DNA from: Margaritifera margaritifera | Taxonomy: Eukaryota; Mollusca; Bivalvia; Unionida; Margaritiferidae | Length of the DNA: 64,000 bases | NCBI GenBank assembly: GCA_029931535.1 | Contig: JAQPZY010001685.1 | Location: forward strand, 9,058,001 to 9,122,000 | Reading direction: 5' to 3' | Part shown: positions 49,987-61,672 of the stretch, piece by piece | How positions within the stretch are numbered: position 1 is the first letter of the stretch | How the letters are laid out: every line of letters begins with the position of its first letter | Translations under genes and position numbers: made by a program | Notes under the pieces: generated by a model | What the model was told of the DNA's origin: nothing | What the model saw: only the letters and a program-made list of their open reading frames with translations | Databases searched by the model: none

Positions 49987-51079
49987 CTTCGTAAAATTTG
50001 AATTAACACCAACCTAACTATTCCCTTTCGTGCTGCCCGTTTTCCATATCACGATAACGACTTACAGAAAACAATGGACAACATTTAGAGCTTCTGAGAC
50101 TTTTGCAAAGCACAAGCCTAAAAAACTAATATGTACAAGGATTTCCCTCTGTAAACATAGTTTTACTGCACTGCACTTTCATGGATGCCAAAAATGTTAT
50201 ATCTACCAAGTACTGTGTTACAAAATCAGGGTAGAATTACTTACGATGGCTTTAAATGCATCCATGAACTTTAAAAGAATTTCTCACAAGTTCCGGCGAA
50301 AATACCTGATTTTGTATATAATTGAGCAATGGTGATTACATTGAGTTAAACGTAAACACTCAGCGCAACTTGTGCTACAAGTTTATTATAATGAATAGTT
50401 GGTATGGTTGATATTAATGTCGAATTAAGATATTACTTGCATCGTTTATCTTAATACTAACAGTTGATTATAATTTTCATCTAATCCCCATGGATGAAGG
50501 AAGATAAAAATCAGTTAAAGTCTTTAAGTACTTTCTATGGTTTTCATTTTTTTAAACTTATGTTTGTACTCCGCGAACTTCTCATAGTACAATGAATATT
50601 ATTGTAAAAGAGAAAGTTTTGAAGCTTAGAACAACTTTAATCGCATTACATGTTTTGACATAGGTTACTAGGTAAAACAAATATTCTAAATATGCGTTTG
50701 ATATAGTTATAATATTTACAGTTGCAAAAAGTAAATCCTATTGAAAAGTTGCAGCTTTGTGGGGTTTTATTTATTTATTTATTTTTGAACTTGTGTCTAA
50801 AATATAAATTGATCAATATGAGCATAACCATTATCTAATTAAAGTTAGCTTCCGTCGCATCGCATGTATTTTGTATAGCACGGGTGGATCAATGACAGTG
50901 ACATTTGGGGCAACAATGTTTTTGTTTATCAACTTTTCATTGTTTCGTTCAGTCATTTCATTTTATGAATTATATATTTGATAATGGGATATTAAAATTC
51001 GTCAGTGTCAGAACAAAATGATATCATCACACTGGCGATAAAGCGTGAATTTTATCTAATCGGCAGAAGAAGTGCACAG
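49987..51079. other. AT-rich DNA without recognised gene
   Basis: The plus ORF at 50030-50335 lacks an ATG start and family motifs. Confidence 0.55.
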
Positions 51080-51159
51080 TTCCGTTCTCCAAGTCGAAAA
51101 GATGGAAACTATATGTTCTTTCTTTATGGAAGCTTCTCTACTAAATGTTTCAAGTCTGA

Positions 51160-52090
51160 CTACATTAATTGTGGTTCAGATTTTAAAGTATGATAGTAGT
51201 TGCTGGATTCAAGATACGGTAGGAGTCTTTCATTGGTTTTGCAAATACAACTTGTAATTGCTATGGGGCGATAGTTGCTAGGGTCAGCATAATCCTTTCT
51301 AGGTTTAGGTACTAATATCACTGTTGCTACTCTCCATGACCTCAAGAAGTCGCCATTTTCCCCAATTTTATTTAAAATGTTTAGTAGTGTAGTAGCATCA
51401 GGTAAGTGTTTCAGAAGTTGATTAGGAATATCATCTGGTCCTGATGAAGTTTTCAGCTCAATTAAGAGAGTCTTTTAGTTCTCTGAGAGTGAAAGTTTTT
51501 TCTAATGCTCAGGCTTAGCAGACCAAAATTTAAATACATCATCTCTTTTCAGTTTGTTTTGTCCAAGGCGGAAGTTTTCAGAATAGTTCACAGGTCAAGA
51601 AAATTGGTAAAATGGTTCAGGCAATGTGATTGCTATTACTTAGAACGTGGTGACCAGTTTATCAGAATTTTCAAATATTTGATACAGCTGTTTTATTTTT
51701 GCTATCAAGTTTTCGTAGTATATTTCATACTGATTTGAGGAATGAGAGTTAAGCCTAAATAATTATGGTATATATGCTTTCCACTTACATTCCCTGGTAG
51801 TACGGCGGAGCTTTAGCTCGCAATATACCAAGATTCATGCCGATGTTCATCTGCTGGATTGGCATTACAAATCTCTAAGGACCTTTTTGTGTTCCCTGAT
51901 GCCGTCTTCGCAAGCATCATCAAAGCATCGTTTGTTGACAGGTTTGTGAATAGCCGTAGATTTTGGTATTGTATCCTCAGCAACCTCCTGGAGTATGATA
52001 AATAAGTGTATCGGATCCACTAAGTTTTTGAAACGATCAGCTGCCAATTTGATTCGCAGAGGAACTGAAACGATTCCCAATTCGATGCCT
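51160..52090 (-). pseudogene. LINE copy 1 ORF2 linker and N-terminal RT remnant
   Basis: At 51865-52080 IPKSTAIHKPVNKRCFDDAC and REHKKVLRDL form the usual linker between endonuclease and RT. At 51160-51490 the frame gives SGPDDIPNQLLKHLP, SWRVATVILVPKPRKDYADP and SNYRPIAITS, the first RT blocks. The catalytic YxDD motif is not present because the copy ends here. Confidence 0.75.
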
Positions 52091-52139
52091 TCAATTTCGG
52101 TCTCTGACTTAGCTCCCGAGGTTTGAGATTATTACTTTT

Positions 52140-52735
52140 TAAGTATTGCAGAAGGTGGTGATTACCACAGAGATCGTCACCAACTTCCCAAGAGATGTCA
52201 AATTAAAGAGATGGATCGCAGATGGTCAGATCTAAGGACAAGTACGATCAAGTGGCAGAATGTAGGAAGATATACGATTTATCATTGAAAAGGCAACGAT
52301 TGTGTTTTGAAACAAAGTCTTCTTGTTTATTCCCTCTCTCGCTGATATATTTTGCAGTTCTAGTGTCGCCAGGTAAAACAAATGGTGCTAGAAGAATTCA
52401 ATAAGATATTCAATATCAGATTATATAAATGTATTGCTTGAGAAAAGATATATTGAGCAAAATATAAGAGTTCGGATAATGAATAAACGTACAGCAATAG
52501 CCTGTAATGTATTATTGAAATTAATTTGGCTGTGGCTTGTTTTGTTATTTCTGATAATGGACACTCTTTCAGAAATCTTATCAGTATTTCTTGAAAAGGT
52601 ATTGCATGCTGTGATATTTGTTAGATTACCTATATCATTTTCTTTTATAAAGGTCTCCTGAAGACAAATTGCTAATGGGTCATGCTCGTTAAGTAAAAGA
52701 CTTAATTCGTCAATATTTGCTTCAAACTGCAGCAT
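52140..52735 (-). pseudogene. LINE copy 1 ORF2 endonuclease remnant
   Basis: Open stretch 52421-52735 begins with FEANIDELSLLLNEHDPLAICLQETF, whose LQET carries the catalytic Glu of APE endonucleases. The C-terminal GDDLCG motif is readable near 52160-52190. Frameshifts separate the two parts. Confidence 0.75.
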
Positions 52736-53049
52736 TCCATTGTCTTACATTGTCTTATGGTATCAGACATATTTATGGAAGTGGAGGAATCACGAGGCTT
52801 GTTAGAGGTTTATCTGGCACATTATCAGGGGGCAGTTCAGATTTTCAAACTTTCTCGACTTTTGTTGAAGATCATGATATGATCGTCAGATTTTTTCTGA
52901 AGTCTTGTAGATTCTTTAATTCGCTCTTTGTTTGATAATGCACTACCACTGGGACCAGGAGTTTGCTGCTATTGTGTGGGCCAGATGAAAGGTATACTGA
53001 GATATTTAAGGCAGGCAGAGTTGTGCAGTCTAACGTCAAATAAATTGTT

Positions 53050-53450
53050 GGTATGAATCAACCTGCCATTTCGATGAGTGTTGATTCATTTTACTTGGAA
53101 GACATTCTGAGATCTGAGATTTCTGCCTCTCAGACTTACTGCAGTCATCTAAATCCTCAGGTCGCACAACACCTCAACATGAGTTCAGAGATGTTTACGG
53201 AGATACCTTGATGGGTGTCTCCACAAACCGCTTTGAGCCAAGCAGATTATTAGAACTTTACAGCTGCACTCTACAAGTAATTGACCCCGAGCTGAATTTT
53301 TATTGCACTCTTTTGTTCTACACTCGGACCACGAAAGGCTTTTGAAATGACAAATGTCGAGAGCTTGGTTTCTTTTTGGTTTACATCTGTCGATTCTATG
53401 ATGAGAAAGCAAGGTCAACTGCTTTGACTCGGAACAGTTATTGTCCTAAT
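53050..53450 (-). pseudogene. LINE copy 1 ORF1 N-terminal remnant
   Basis: The open stretch at 53185-53418 contains KPKRNQALDICHF, ARGQLLVECSCKVL and a downstream VxxHPSRYL-like segment. These match the gag-like N-terminal half of I/Nimb ORF1 (GDLLVEC motif). The zinc-knuckle half present in copy 2 is missing. Confidence 0.65.
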
Positions 53451-53965
53451 CACTGCTCGATTATTCATGCTCCGTTTTAAACTAGGCTCCTATAATTGAT
53501 TGTTTGTTTGATGTGTTTTCACATAGATTTATTTCATTTCTCATGTCACGGCTATACTCGAGTAAAGCAGAAACCTTACTCAAATTATCCTTGCCACCAC
53601 TCTCAGAGGTCATGTCCTTTGCAAGGTTCCAAACATAACAGTATAAGTTTCCCTTTGTAGTAATGATGACCATAAGGATTCAGGAGACATATGGAAATTG
53701 AAGTTGTAATTGGCATAGCCTCTGAAGCTTAGCGTGACTAGCTTAGTGATTACACAGGGAACTTCAGACTGCCGGTCGAGCCTGAAGTTGAAGCCCAAGT
53801 AGTTTCTTGCATTGGAATGCCAATAACTCGGCCTCCCCTCTGCTCAGCCATCATGATCATCTCCACCAACACGAGAAGCAACATACGGCAGACAGGTTGA
53901 CTCCATCAGTCGCCTCTTACGACATGCATGAGGGTGTATGTGGACTGTTTAACATTCCCAAGCAT

Positions 53966-53971
53966 GGAGAG

Positions 53972-54042
<71 letters not shown>

Positions 54043-54088
54043 CGAGAGAGACAGAGAGAGAGAGACAGACAGAGAGAGATAGAGAGAT
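53966..54088 (+). repeat. Impure (GA)n tract in the 5' region of LINE copy 1
   Basis: GA repeats with AAAG, GCGA and GACA interruptions, upstream of ORF1 on the element strand. Short reading frames through it are low-complexity artefacts. Confidence 0.95.
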
Positions 54089-54260
54089 GGGACAAACACT
54101 GCAAAGCTTGTTATCATATCTTACTATTTCCTTCCCTTACAGCAAATAAAACTTTAATCTTTGCGACATAAATCTGGACCTTGATCATGAGCAAAACTTG
54201 GATAAGGAGTGACTGCAAATCTCTGCCTTCAGCATTTGAAGAGATCTTTCTTATCACTCT

Positions 54261-55989
54261 ATCGCAATTCTCAGTATTTATTTAAACATGCAATATATAA
54301 AGTTTGAAACAATTTCCCTCTTAAAAGAGCTTTCTGTTTTATGTTTATGCTTAATAGGTTATGTTGGGATAGTTTCCTCCTACACTTCTTATATTTTTTC
54401 TTCACGGTAAATTTGTCAACTCCTAAGACCACACGTAAATACGTCAGTTAATATAAGAAAAGAATAGCCTATTCGTTGTTTACGCAGTATACAAAAAACC
54501 TAACCCAACTATAATATTGTTTATTACAATTTGCTATTTGCCGAGAGGCACATAACCTTGCTTGATCTCAAAGGCAATATTTGCATGGAAATATTAACAT
54601 AAATCCTATTTATTGCCTTTTGTTAACTCTGACATACAGTTGTTTTGTCTAGTATGATTATTAATGAGCAATCTAAAGCTTTGCTATAGGAACATATGCT
54701 TCTAATAGGAAGCCATTTCAATACTTCTTCTTAGAAAAATCTTACCTTTTCCAATCCACGTGTGCAAAATGTTACAAACCACATGTATGGGTACAATGAA
54801 AATTGTTCTATGTCAAGGGGAAAAACAAGAATGCTGGTCGCGATACGTGTCCTTATAACTATATAAATAGACTGAGAGACGATTGTAGTCTATAAACAGT
54901 ACATTAAGATATAACTAAATATTTTGCTTCTCTTTGGATATGTGATCTATTCACGCAGTGGACGTTGAAAGATCTGACGACCAGTTAAATTTATTTCATA
55001 CATTCATCGTACTAAACACTGTAAATCGTTTAGTACTATCCGCAAATTCGATATTGTTATTTTTGTACTGTAGTTGTATACATTGTCCAGTACTTATGTT
55101 ATAGATTCAATTCTTAGAGTCAATATTAACCACTATAATATATGTACATTTATGTATGATATGTAACTGTCCTGTTGGCCGTAGGCCTTAAACACGTTAA
55201 GAAATAAATTATTCATTCATTCAACGTATAACAAGTAAGAATTGCACTTCTAACAATTCTTACACATTCCTTGTTTATCATTCAAATATGATATACAAAC
55301 AAAATTCATGAACTCATTACGAAGACACCTGTAGAAATAACCTCAGTAATAACGTCAAAAATATGTTCCATTCAAACTTACTGCCGCAGAAATGTATATC
55401 GCCTATTTTTAAATTCTATTCTGCCGTTAAAGCTCAGATTAGTACATTTATTGCAGATCCAAGACATTCTAAACATTAAAGTCGAAACAGTTAGCTTATG
55501 TTTGATACATATTCTTTTATCTCTGAATTATATTTGCTTTTTCAAACAACGCATATTACAGAAGTGGAAACATCTAAATAGCTTTTGCTTCCTGAACCAC
55601 AGACATTTAAACCTTGAGGCTAAGAAGAAATCCTTTTCAACAAAATCTAACCAATTTTAATTATTGCATATGAACGACTTGAAAACAATGAGATTGTATA
55701 TTGACAAGTTTACTCATATTTTACCTTGCTTATCTAATTTATAAAAGACAAAGGTTAAATATCTATGGGGGAATAGTAAAGTAAAAACATCATAGAGGTA
55801 TAAAAGAAACAATCTCAACAGTATTTCTTTCTCGATTTTTAACATAACAAGTATAATAAGTTTAAAATTGAATTCCTTCTCTTTGCTGAAAGGTAAATAA
55901 AGTCTCCTTTTCGTGAATCAGATACATATTTTCTTTAAAAGCGAAATAATAAAAAGAAATTGTATAAGAGCTATATGGTCATGTAAAAT
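54261..55989. other. Spacer between the two LINE copies
   Basis: AT-rich and without coding signal, apart from the plus-strand LINE 3' tail at 55030-55222. Confidence 0.55.
55030..55222 (+). mobile_element. LINE 3' end fragment with ATTC tail, plus strand
   Basis: The segment ends in TGTTGGCCGTAGGCCTTAAA, then AATAAATT and three ATTC-like tail units. GGCCGTAGGCC is a small hairpin. This is the style of 3' terminus seen in molluscan LINEs, recalled from general knowledge. It is opposite in strand to both large LINE copies and carries no recognisable coding part. Confidence 0.55.
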
Positions 55990-56014
55990 CAATAAAACAT
56001 ATAATCAAAATGTG

Positions 56015-56996
56015 TTATATAAAGTCCAAGATTTGTTCTGGTGCATCATAAAGTTTATTCATCTGTCTAATAGGGTGGAAGTCGATACACTCAACAAGAA
56101 TATGTTCCACTCTCAGGGGACGCTTGCAGTTCACGCACTCTGGTCGAGATTCACCCTTCAGGTGGTATGCATGAGTTAGGTATTTGTGTCCGATATGCGA
56201 GCGGTACAATACCAGCTTTTTATACAATTGGTTCTATACGAGGGATGCCGCACTTCAATGATGGATTTGCTGTTTCGAAGCTTGTTTGTGGAGCTTTCAT
56301 TCCACATAAATTGTCAGTTATTGAGAACATGCGGATTTATATACGATTCGAGGTCAGCATATGAAATCTTCCATTAGGAAACGGGTGACTGCAAGACAAT
56401 TTTGGCTGCTTTATTAGCCTTTCATTACCCTTAATACCAATGTGACCAGGCAGCCAACAGTACATGATTTGTTTCCAGATTATTTGAGCAAATTCAGCAT
56501 GATCTGGGACATTAACGGATTGTCAGATTTAAGGCTTTTTTAAAAGCATTCAGAGTAGAAATGGCATCCGAAGAGATGATATAATATTTTTTTCTTGTTG
56601 AGAGGTTTCGATACAGTTCAATAATTTGACTATAGCTCTAATTTCAGCGATAAAAACGGAGGCTATGTTCTGTAACTGGTTCGATATCATGCCATTGGAT
56701 GTTGCAATGGCATCTCCAGCCTTGTCAGCATCTTTCAAACCGTTCGTATACAGGGACGTATAGCCATTATAGGAGTCTCTGATTTCATTAAATTTACTTG
56801 GAAAAACAAGAAGATTTGTTAAGGAATTTTTGAATTCGAATAGATCGAATATTATTTTGTGAGGTTTTGATAACCACAGTGGTAATATGAAAATACAAAA
56901 TTTTGAAATATTTGAAAGATTACTTTTCGCTGCCTGTAGTTGAGGACGAATTCGTATACATAAAGGTGGAATAACATTTGTTTCTGAAGTGCGCAA
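56015..56996 (-). pseudogene. LINE copy 2 RNase H and C-terminal remnant
   Basis: The open stretch at 56550-56996 holds PPLCIRI, GYTSLYTNGLKDA and SVFIAEIRAI. These match the RNase H YTDGSK and FxAEL motifs; the first catalytic Asp is Asn here (YTNG). Next comes a broken PGHIGIKGNE motif, then at 56015-56227 SHIGHKYLTHAYHLKGE and a C-x2-C plus HILVEC arrangement, the typical end of these elements. RNase H would remove template RNA; this copy is dead. Confidence 0.8.
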
Positions 56997-57099
56997 GGTT
57001 TGATATTGGACCTTACGGCAACGTCATGGTAACGTGATGGTATACTGACGAGTCAGTTTCGTTCATCTGAGATACAGAGATGGTTCATTTGCTTCGGCA

Positions 57100-58330
57100 C
57101 TGAGGCTTTCGGAAGGAGAAGGTGTAAATTCCCAAAGACAAAGGCAAAGTCCAGATTGTGCATCGGATCAAGCATCTGCTTGTAAGATTTACAAGCTGAT
57201 CCATTCACAATCGAGCCATTGTCAAGTATAAATCTTAGTCCCGTATATTCGGAGTAAGACCTTCCGATCTGCTCCCCAATCTGTGTTTGCCGCGTCTCAT
57301 ATAATATCCAAGGCTTTTTGTTACATTTATCTCTGAGCTATTCAATATATGGAGGAAACTAGTTTTACAGTCATAAATAAGCTTTTAACAGGGATAACAG
57401 AACCGTCCAGAGAGAGTTTTGGGTCATCATGAATTCGATGTAATTGAGAGAAGCGCATACAAACAGTTTTAGATTTCGAAATATAAAATAATTTTCTTCT
57501 GCTCATGTCTTACCTCTGTTTACGCTTATCTGTATTTGACGTTGAATGGCATGAACACCTCTTGATCTTTAGCAGATCAAAAAGTCATCGATATACACTG
57601 AGCAGTCAGTTCATGGGTTCAGACATTTGATTATATTTTTAAGTTTAATGTTGAAAAGAGCGAGGTACACCCGCCACCTGAGGATATCTTTCAAAAAGTG
57701 GGGTACCAAACTTAACTCTGAAATTTCTATCTTGTAAAAGATTTGATATAAAGATAGGCATGCGTTAACTTAGACCTAAGTTGAATAGGTTATTCATTAT
57801 GCTGTACTTTTATGTAGTGTCATAAACTTACTCAAAAAAGACGTCTGCTATATGTACTTTCTTTATGAAGCTTCTATAATACATGATTCAAGCCTGACAA
57901 GATGGTCAGTTGTGCTTCTCTGGATACTAATATCCGCACTGAAGTTATGAGTGTAGTTCTTGGACTCCACATTCCAGAGGAATATGTCATTTATCATTCG
58001 CTCCATGGTTTTTGCAGTTTCAGTTTGTTGGTGAACAGGGACGGTAGTTGGAAGGATCGCAATGGTCTTTTCCAGGTTTAGGTACTGGTATCACTGTTGC
58101 TTCTTTCCATGACCGCGGGAAGTCGCCAGTTTCCCAACCTGTATTGAAAATATTTAGTGGTGTGTTGCGAGCTGTATCAGCTAAGTATTTCATAATTGGA
58201 TTTTGGATATAATCTGTTCCTGCAGTAGAATCATGGAGTCGATGCAGAGATTCTTCTAGTCCTCTGAGAGCAAAAAGGTTCATTGTAATCTTTAACATTA
58301 GAGGATTTAAACTTAAAGGAACCATTTTTT
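57100..58330 (-). pseudogene. LINE copy 2 ORF2 reverse transcriptase remnant
   Basis: The enzyme copies element RNA at the nicked target. The block at 58020-58325 reads TAGTDYIQNPIMKYL, NIFNTGWETGDFPRSWKEA and VIPVPKPGKDHCDPSNYRP, the N-terminal RT blocks of I-type LINEs. The catalytic motif C is VYIDDFLIC (about 57572-57598), with both Asp kept. Between and after these blocks the frame is lost repeatedly. Confidence 0.78.
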
Positions 58331-58849
58331 CACGCTTGTGATACAGAGGAGTTTTAAGAATAGTTTTTCTGAGTGAAGTTTTTGGAGAATGTTTCGGTCA
58401 GTGTATTTGAAATGTCTGGTAGGGTTGTGACTAATTCATTAGATTTTTAAAAAGTGCTTAATTTTGCCAATAATGTTCTGTACTATATTCCATTCTAATT
58501 TAGGATCTCCTTATTTTCCTCATGCTCTCGCTAATCATCCTAAGGGTACAACGAGCTTAGAGCTTAGTATGTACGGTACTTATTGAGAGTTTTAGCTGTT
58601 GAATTATTATTTAAATTGTAAGGACCTTTCTCCATTCCCTGAGTGCGTCTTTGCAAACATCATCAAACCATAATTTGTTAACACGATTAGGAATTGCCCA
58701 AATGTTGGTATTGTATATTCAGTAGTATACTGCAGCATCTTGTAAATAAGAGCATTTGATTCACTAGGTTTCCGAAAAGATTAGCTGTCAATTTAGTTTC
58801 GCATAGAGATGGAAACATTCCCCAGTCTGCCTCATTCAACTTTCATCTC

Positions 58850-59064
58850 TGTCCTAGACGATGAGGCGTGGGAGTATAGCCTCTAAGTAATTTGGAAAGT
58901 GTTTACTACCCCAGAGGTCGTCACCAGCTTCCCAAGAGAAATCAAGTACAATAGATGGATCGCAACAGGTCAGATATAAGGACGAGTAGGATCCTCCTGC
59001 AGGATACAGGTGGGCATACGACTTATTATTTAAACGCAAAAATTGCGTTTCGAAACAAAGAATG

Positions 59065-59135
<71 letters not shown>

Positions 59136-59560
59136 TCTCTCTCGTTGATATCTTTACAGCTCCATAATAGGGTATGGTAGCCGTTAAAGACGCCGAGTAA
59201 AACAAAAGGTGCTGGTAACTGTTCAATAAGATGGTCAAAATAAGACTGATTGGAATGCTTCGAGAGAGATATATTGAGCTACGTGTTTTGTGTGTAGTCA
59301 CAAGAACGGCCATAGCTTGTAATGTATTATTGCGATTAATTTATATGCGAAGAGTTTTGATATTGATGATGATGGACATTCTTCCAGCTACCTTATCAGT
59401 ATGTCTTGAAAAATTGTTGGAAGTTATTTCTAAGGTTAGCTCTATCTTTTGCTTTTAAAACGGTCTTATGAAGGCAGACATCTTTTGGCTCATGTTCTTC
59501 AAGTGGCAACTTATTTCATCAATATTTGCTGTTAAATCTCGGCAATTCCACTGTATTATG
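58850..59560 (-). pseudogene. LINE copy 2 ORF2 endonuclease remnant (APE type)
   Basis: This domain nicks target DNA for insertion. The end of the domain is clearest at 58854-59039: YLYLTCCDPSI-like text and WEAGDDLWGSKHFP, corresponding to the conserved C-terminal W-x-x-GDDLxGSDHFP motif, where the final D (a catalytic Asp in APE endonucleases) is replaced by K. The N-terminal part is frameshifted and interrupted by an expanded CT tract at 59068-59143. Confidence 0.7.
59068..59143 (+). repeat. (CT)n microsatellite inside the LINE copy 2 endonuclease region
   Basis: About 37 CT units with one A interruption. The matching place in copy 1 (about 52334) holds only CCCTCTCTCGC, so the expansion is specific to this copy and occurred after insertion. 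Confidence 0.95.
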
Positions 59561-60109
59561 GTGTCAGACATATTTATGGAAGTGGTGGAATTACGGGACT
59601 TCTGGTATGTTCTCTAGAATGTTATCATGTTTCTCCAGTGTCCATACTCTGTAGACTTCAAAACGTATTAAAGAGATTGATAGGATCGTCCGATTCTTTA
59701 GGACGTCTAGTAGATTCTTGAATTCTCTCTTTGCTCGGAACATGCATTTCCACTGGTGCCAATGGTTCAGTGCTATTTTGGTGGGAGAGATATTACCGGT
59801 TTATCGATCGTAGAGCTGGGTATCTCGTGTGTGACACTAGGGCCAGAGGTTTACTGCTATTTTACTAGGCTGGATTTAACTGATTTCACTTTTGAAGTAT
59901 TGGAGTTCTTATTTAATACTCTGTCACATTGATTATTTACGTTATCTGCTTCATTCTTGGTTGGATGGCTGCTCTCACGGTTTAAAAGGCGTCAAGACCA
60001 TGAATTTGGTTTCACGTATCGGTTGTGCAATGTCTCAGTGGTTACTGACAATATTTGTGGAAGGTTTCTTCTCCACTTATGCCGCGCTGGCGTAGGATCT
60101 GCCGGGCTA

Positions 60110-60850
60110 TGTTAAATGAAGCTTTGGCTTCCCCCAAATTCCTCGCCTCATGAAAGTTCACGTCTTTCTCCTGTTTCACGCGTTGAACCTCCTTCCGAGT
60201 ATTCACTTAGGAGAGTCTCTAAAATGCGAGAAATGATCTCGCTGGTAATTCGAACATGAAATTTTCTATGTGCCGGACAATCCATCGTGATCCTCCTGCC
60301 CACATCCGATGCAGATGGATTTCTCTTGCAGCCATCTTTATCGTGGCCGTTTTCTGGCAGTTATAGCACAGCCAAGGGATGAAAAGGTCGACAGGAATAT
60401 TGAAGAACATGGATTTGATTGATGTAGGCAAAGTAGCGTACTCGAAAGTCAGAATGTAAGTGTTTGTGGGAATCAACTTGCCATTACGGCGATTGTTGAT
60501 TCGTTTTACCTGTCAGGCGTTACGAGATCTCAGATTTTCGAGAATCTCGGGCTCACTGCAGCCTCCAAATCTCTAGATCGCACAACACCTCTTGACAAGG
60601 TGAGAGATTTGCTTTGAAGTACCTTAATGAGTATCACCACAAGTCGCTACGAGCGAAGCAGATTGTCAAAGTGCGATTTGCAGCTACACTCTAATATAAC
60701 TTAGGTTTTTCACACCTTTTGGTTCTACAGCTATGCCCTGAAGTTCTTTTGCTATAGCAAATGCAATAGACTTTGTTAGTTTCTGATTCTCATCGGTCGA
60801 CTCAATGATGAGAAATCGAGGTCAATGTCCCTGATTCGTGTGATTGGATG
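60110..60850 (-). pseudogene. LINE copy 2 ORF1 remnant (gag-like RNA-binding protein)
   Basis: The LINE ORF1 protein binds element RNA to form the retrotransposition particle. The clearest part is at 60219-60476: IPTNTYILTF, TLPTSIKS, FNIPVDLFIP and CYNCQK match the RRM-like end and first zinc-knuckle cysteines of I/Nimb ORF1 proteins. The following CCHC knuckles are damaged. Farther 3' (about 60110-60200) a frame reads QRVKQEKDVNFHEAR, the typical motif after the knuckles. The N-terminal part (60500-60850) is broken by stops and frameshifts. Confidence 0.75.
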
Positions 60851-60964
60851 AATAGTTTCTGGTCCTTTTCCGACTCACAGCAAACGGGTTACCTTCGTTT
60901 AGTCACCGATGACCTCGTACAAGAGAGCATATCGGGTCTATTATGCAACGCCGAGGCCGCAGGG

Positions 60965-60966
<2 letters not shown>

Positions 60967-61049
<83 letters not shown>
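60967..61049 (+). repeat. (GA)n microsatellite in the 5' region of LINE copy 2
   Basis: About 41 GA units. On the element strand this is a TC tract upstream of ORF1. Copy 1 has a GA tract at the same relative place (53966-54088), so the tract or its seed belongs to the element. Confidence 0.95.
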
Positions 61050-61050
<1 letters not shown>

Positions 61051-61426
61051 CCAAGCACTGCAAACCCTTGTTGTCGTATCGTACTATTTCTTTCCCTTAG
61101 AGCAAAGAAAACATTAATCGTGAGAGTTAAAATTCAGACCAGAATCACGGACACAAACATAGAGAGGGAGTGATAGAAAACACCCTGTCTCCACCATTTA
61201 AAAAGATGCCTTTGATCTGCTACTGGTTTTCCAATTTTTTTCAATAGTCTACAAATATTTTGCTACAACTAAGTTAAAATACCGTCGATTTGAACACTTC
61301 ACATTAGTACCACTTATTCACACTTAAGTGATAATTTCCACAAGTTTCTTCTGTCAGAGCTTGATTGATGATCTTCAAAATGTTGACTTGATTTGCACGT
61401 AAACAATATATAAAAAGACTCGAATT

Positions 61427-61672
61427 ATGTTAAGGCAAAGTAGGTCTGTAGCCTCTAACGCTTATATTGGCGCTCTCAAAATCCTTCTGTACATATATAT
61501 CGTTCATGGAGACAACAAAGCTCACGCATCGACTATGAAAATAAATGCTATATTACCCTTTGTCGAACAATATTGTGAGGAAAGTAGTAGAAAGGCGATG
61601 TACATGCCAGTTTATGAATATCCCTTTAATCAGTTCACTGCAGTTAAGCAAATAAACATTTTCAATGGATAA
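61427..61672 (+). CDS. Orphan 81-aa ORF with TATA-like upstream sequence
   Basis: An ATG-started ORF of mixed composition ending in a plausible globular stretch (FVEQYCEESSRKAMYMPVYEYPFNQF). A TATATAAAA sequence lies about 15 bp before the ATG, too close for a normal TATA box with a 5' UTR. The family is not recognised. It sits just beyond the 5' end of the LINE copy, so it could also be chance or an unrelated remnant. Confidence 0.15.
   Translation: MLRQSRSVASNAYIGALKILLYIYIVHGDNKAHASTMKINAILPFVEQYCEESSRKAMYMPVYEYPFNQFTAVKQINIFNG

Larger units (their letters stand above)
51080..54260 (-). mobile_element. LINE copy 1, same I/Nimb-type family, incomplete
   Basis: Same family and orientation as the copy at 56.0-61.2 kb. 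Shared sequence runs from the GA-tract 5' region (53966-54260) through ORF1, endonuclease and the N-terminal RT blocks, and stops near 51080. The C-terminal RT, RNase H and 3' end are absent. LINEs normally lose their 5' end, so loss of the 3' part implies a later deletion or rearrangement. A second gap of about 0.5 kb removes the zinc-knuckle half of ORF1 near 53050. Confidence 0.85.
55990..61220 (-). mobile_element. LINE copy 2, I/Nimb-type, near full length but decayed
   Basis: A non-LTR retrotransposon read from high to low coordinates. In order: a 5' region with a GA/TC tract, ORF1 with a gag-like domain, then ORF2 with an APE-type endonuclease, reverse transcriptase and RNase H, ending in a Cys-rich C-terminus. 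Endonuclease + RT + RNase H with a gag-like ORF1 is the layout of the I superfamily (I, Nimb, Loa). Many stops and frameshifts interrupt every domain, so it is inactive. The 5' limit is where similarity to copy 1 (51080-54260) fades. The 3' limit is just beyond the last recognisable codons near 56015 and is uncertain. Confidence 0.88.
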
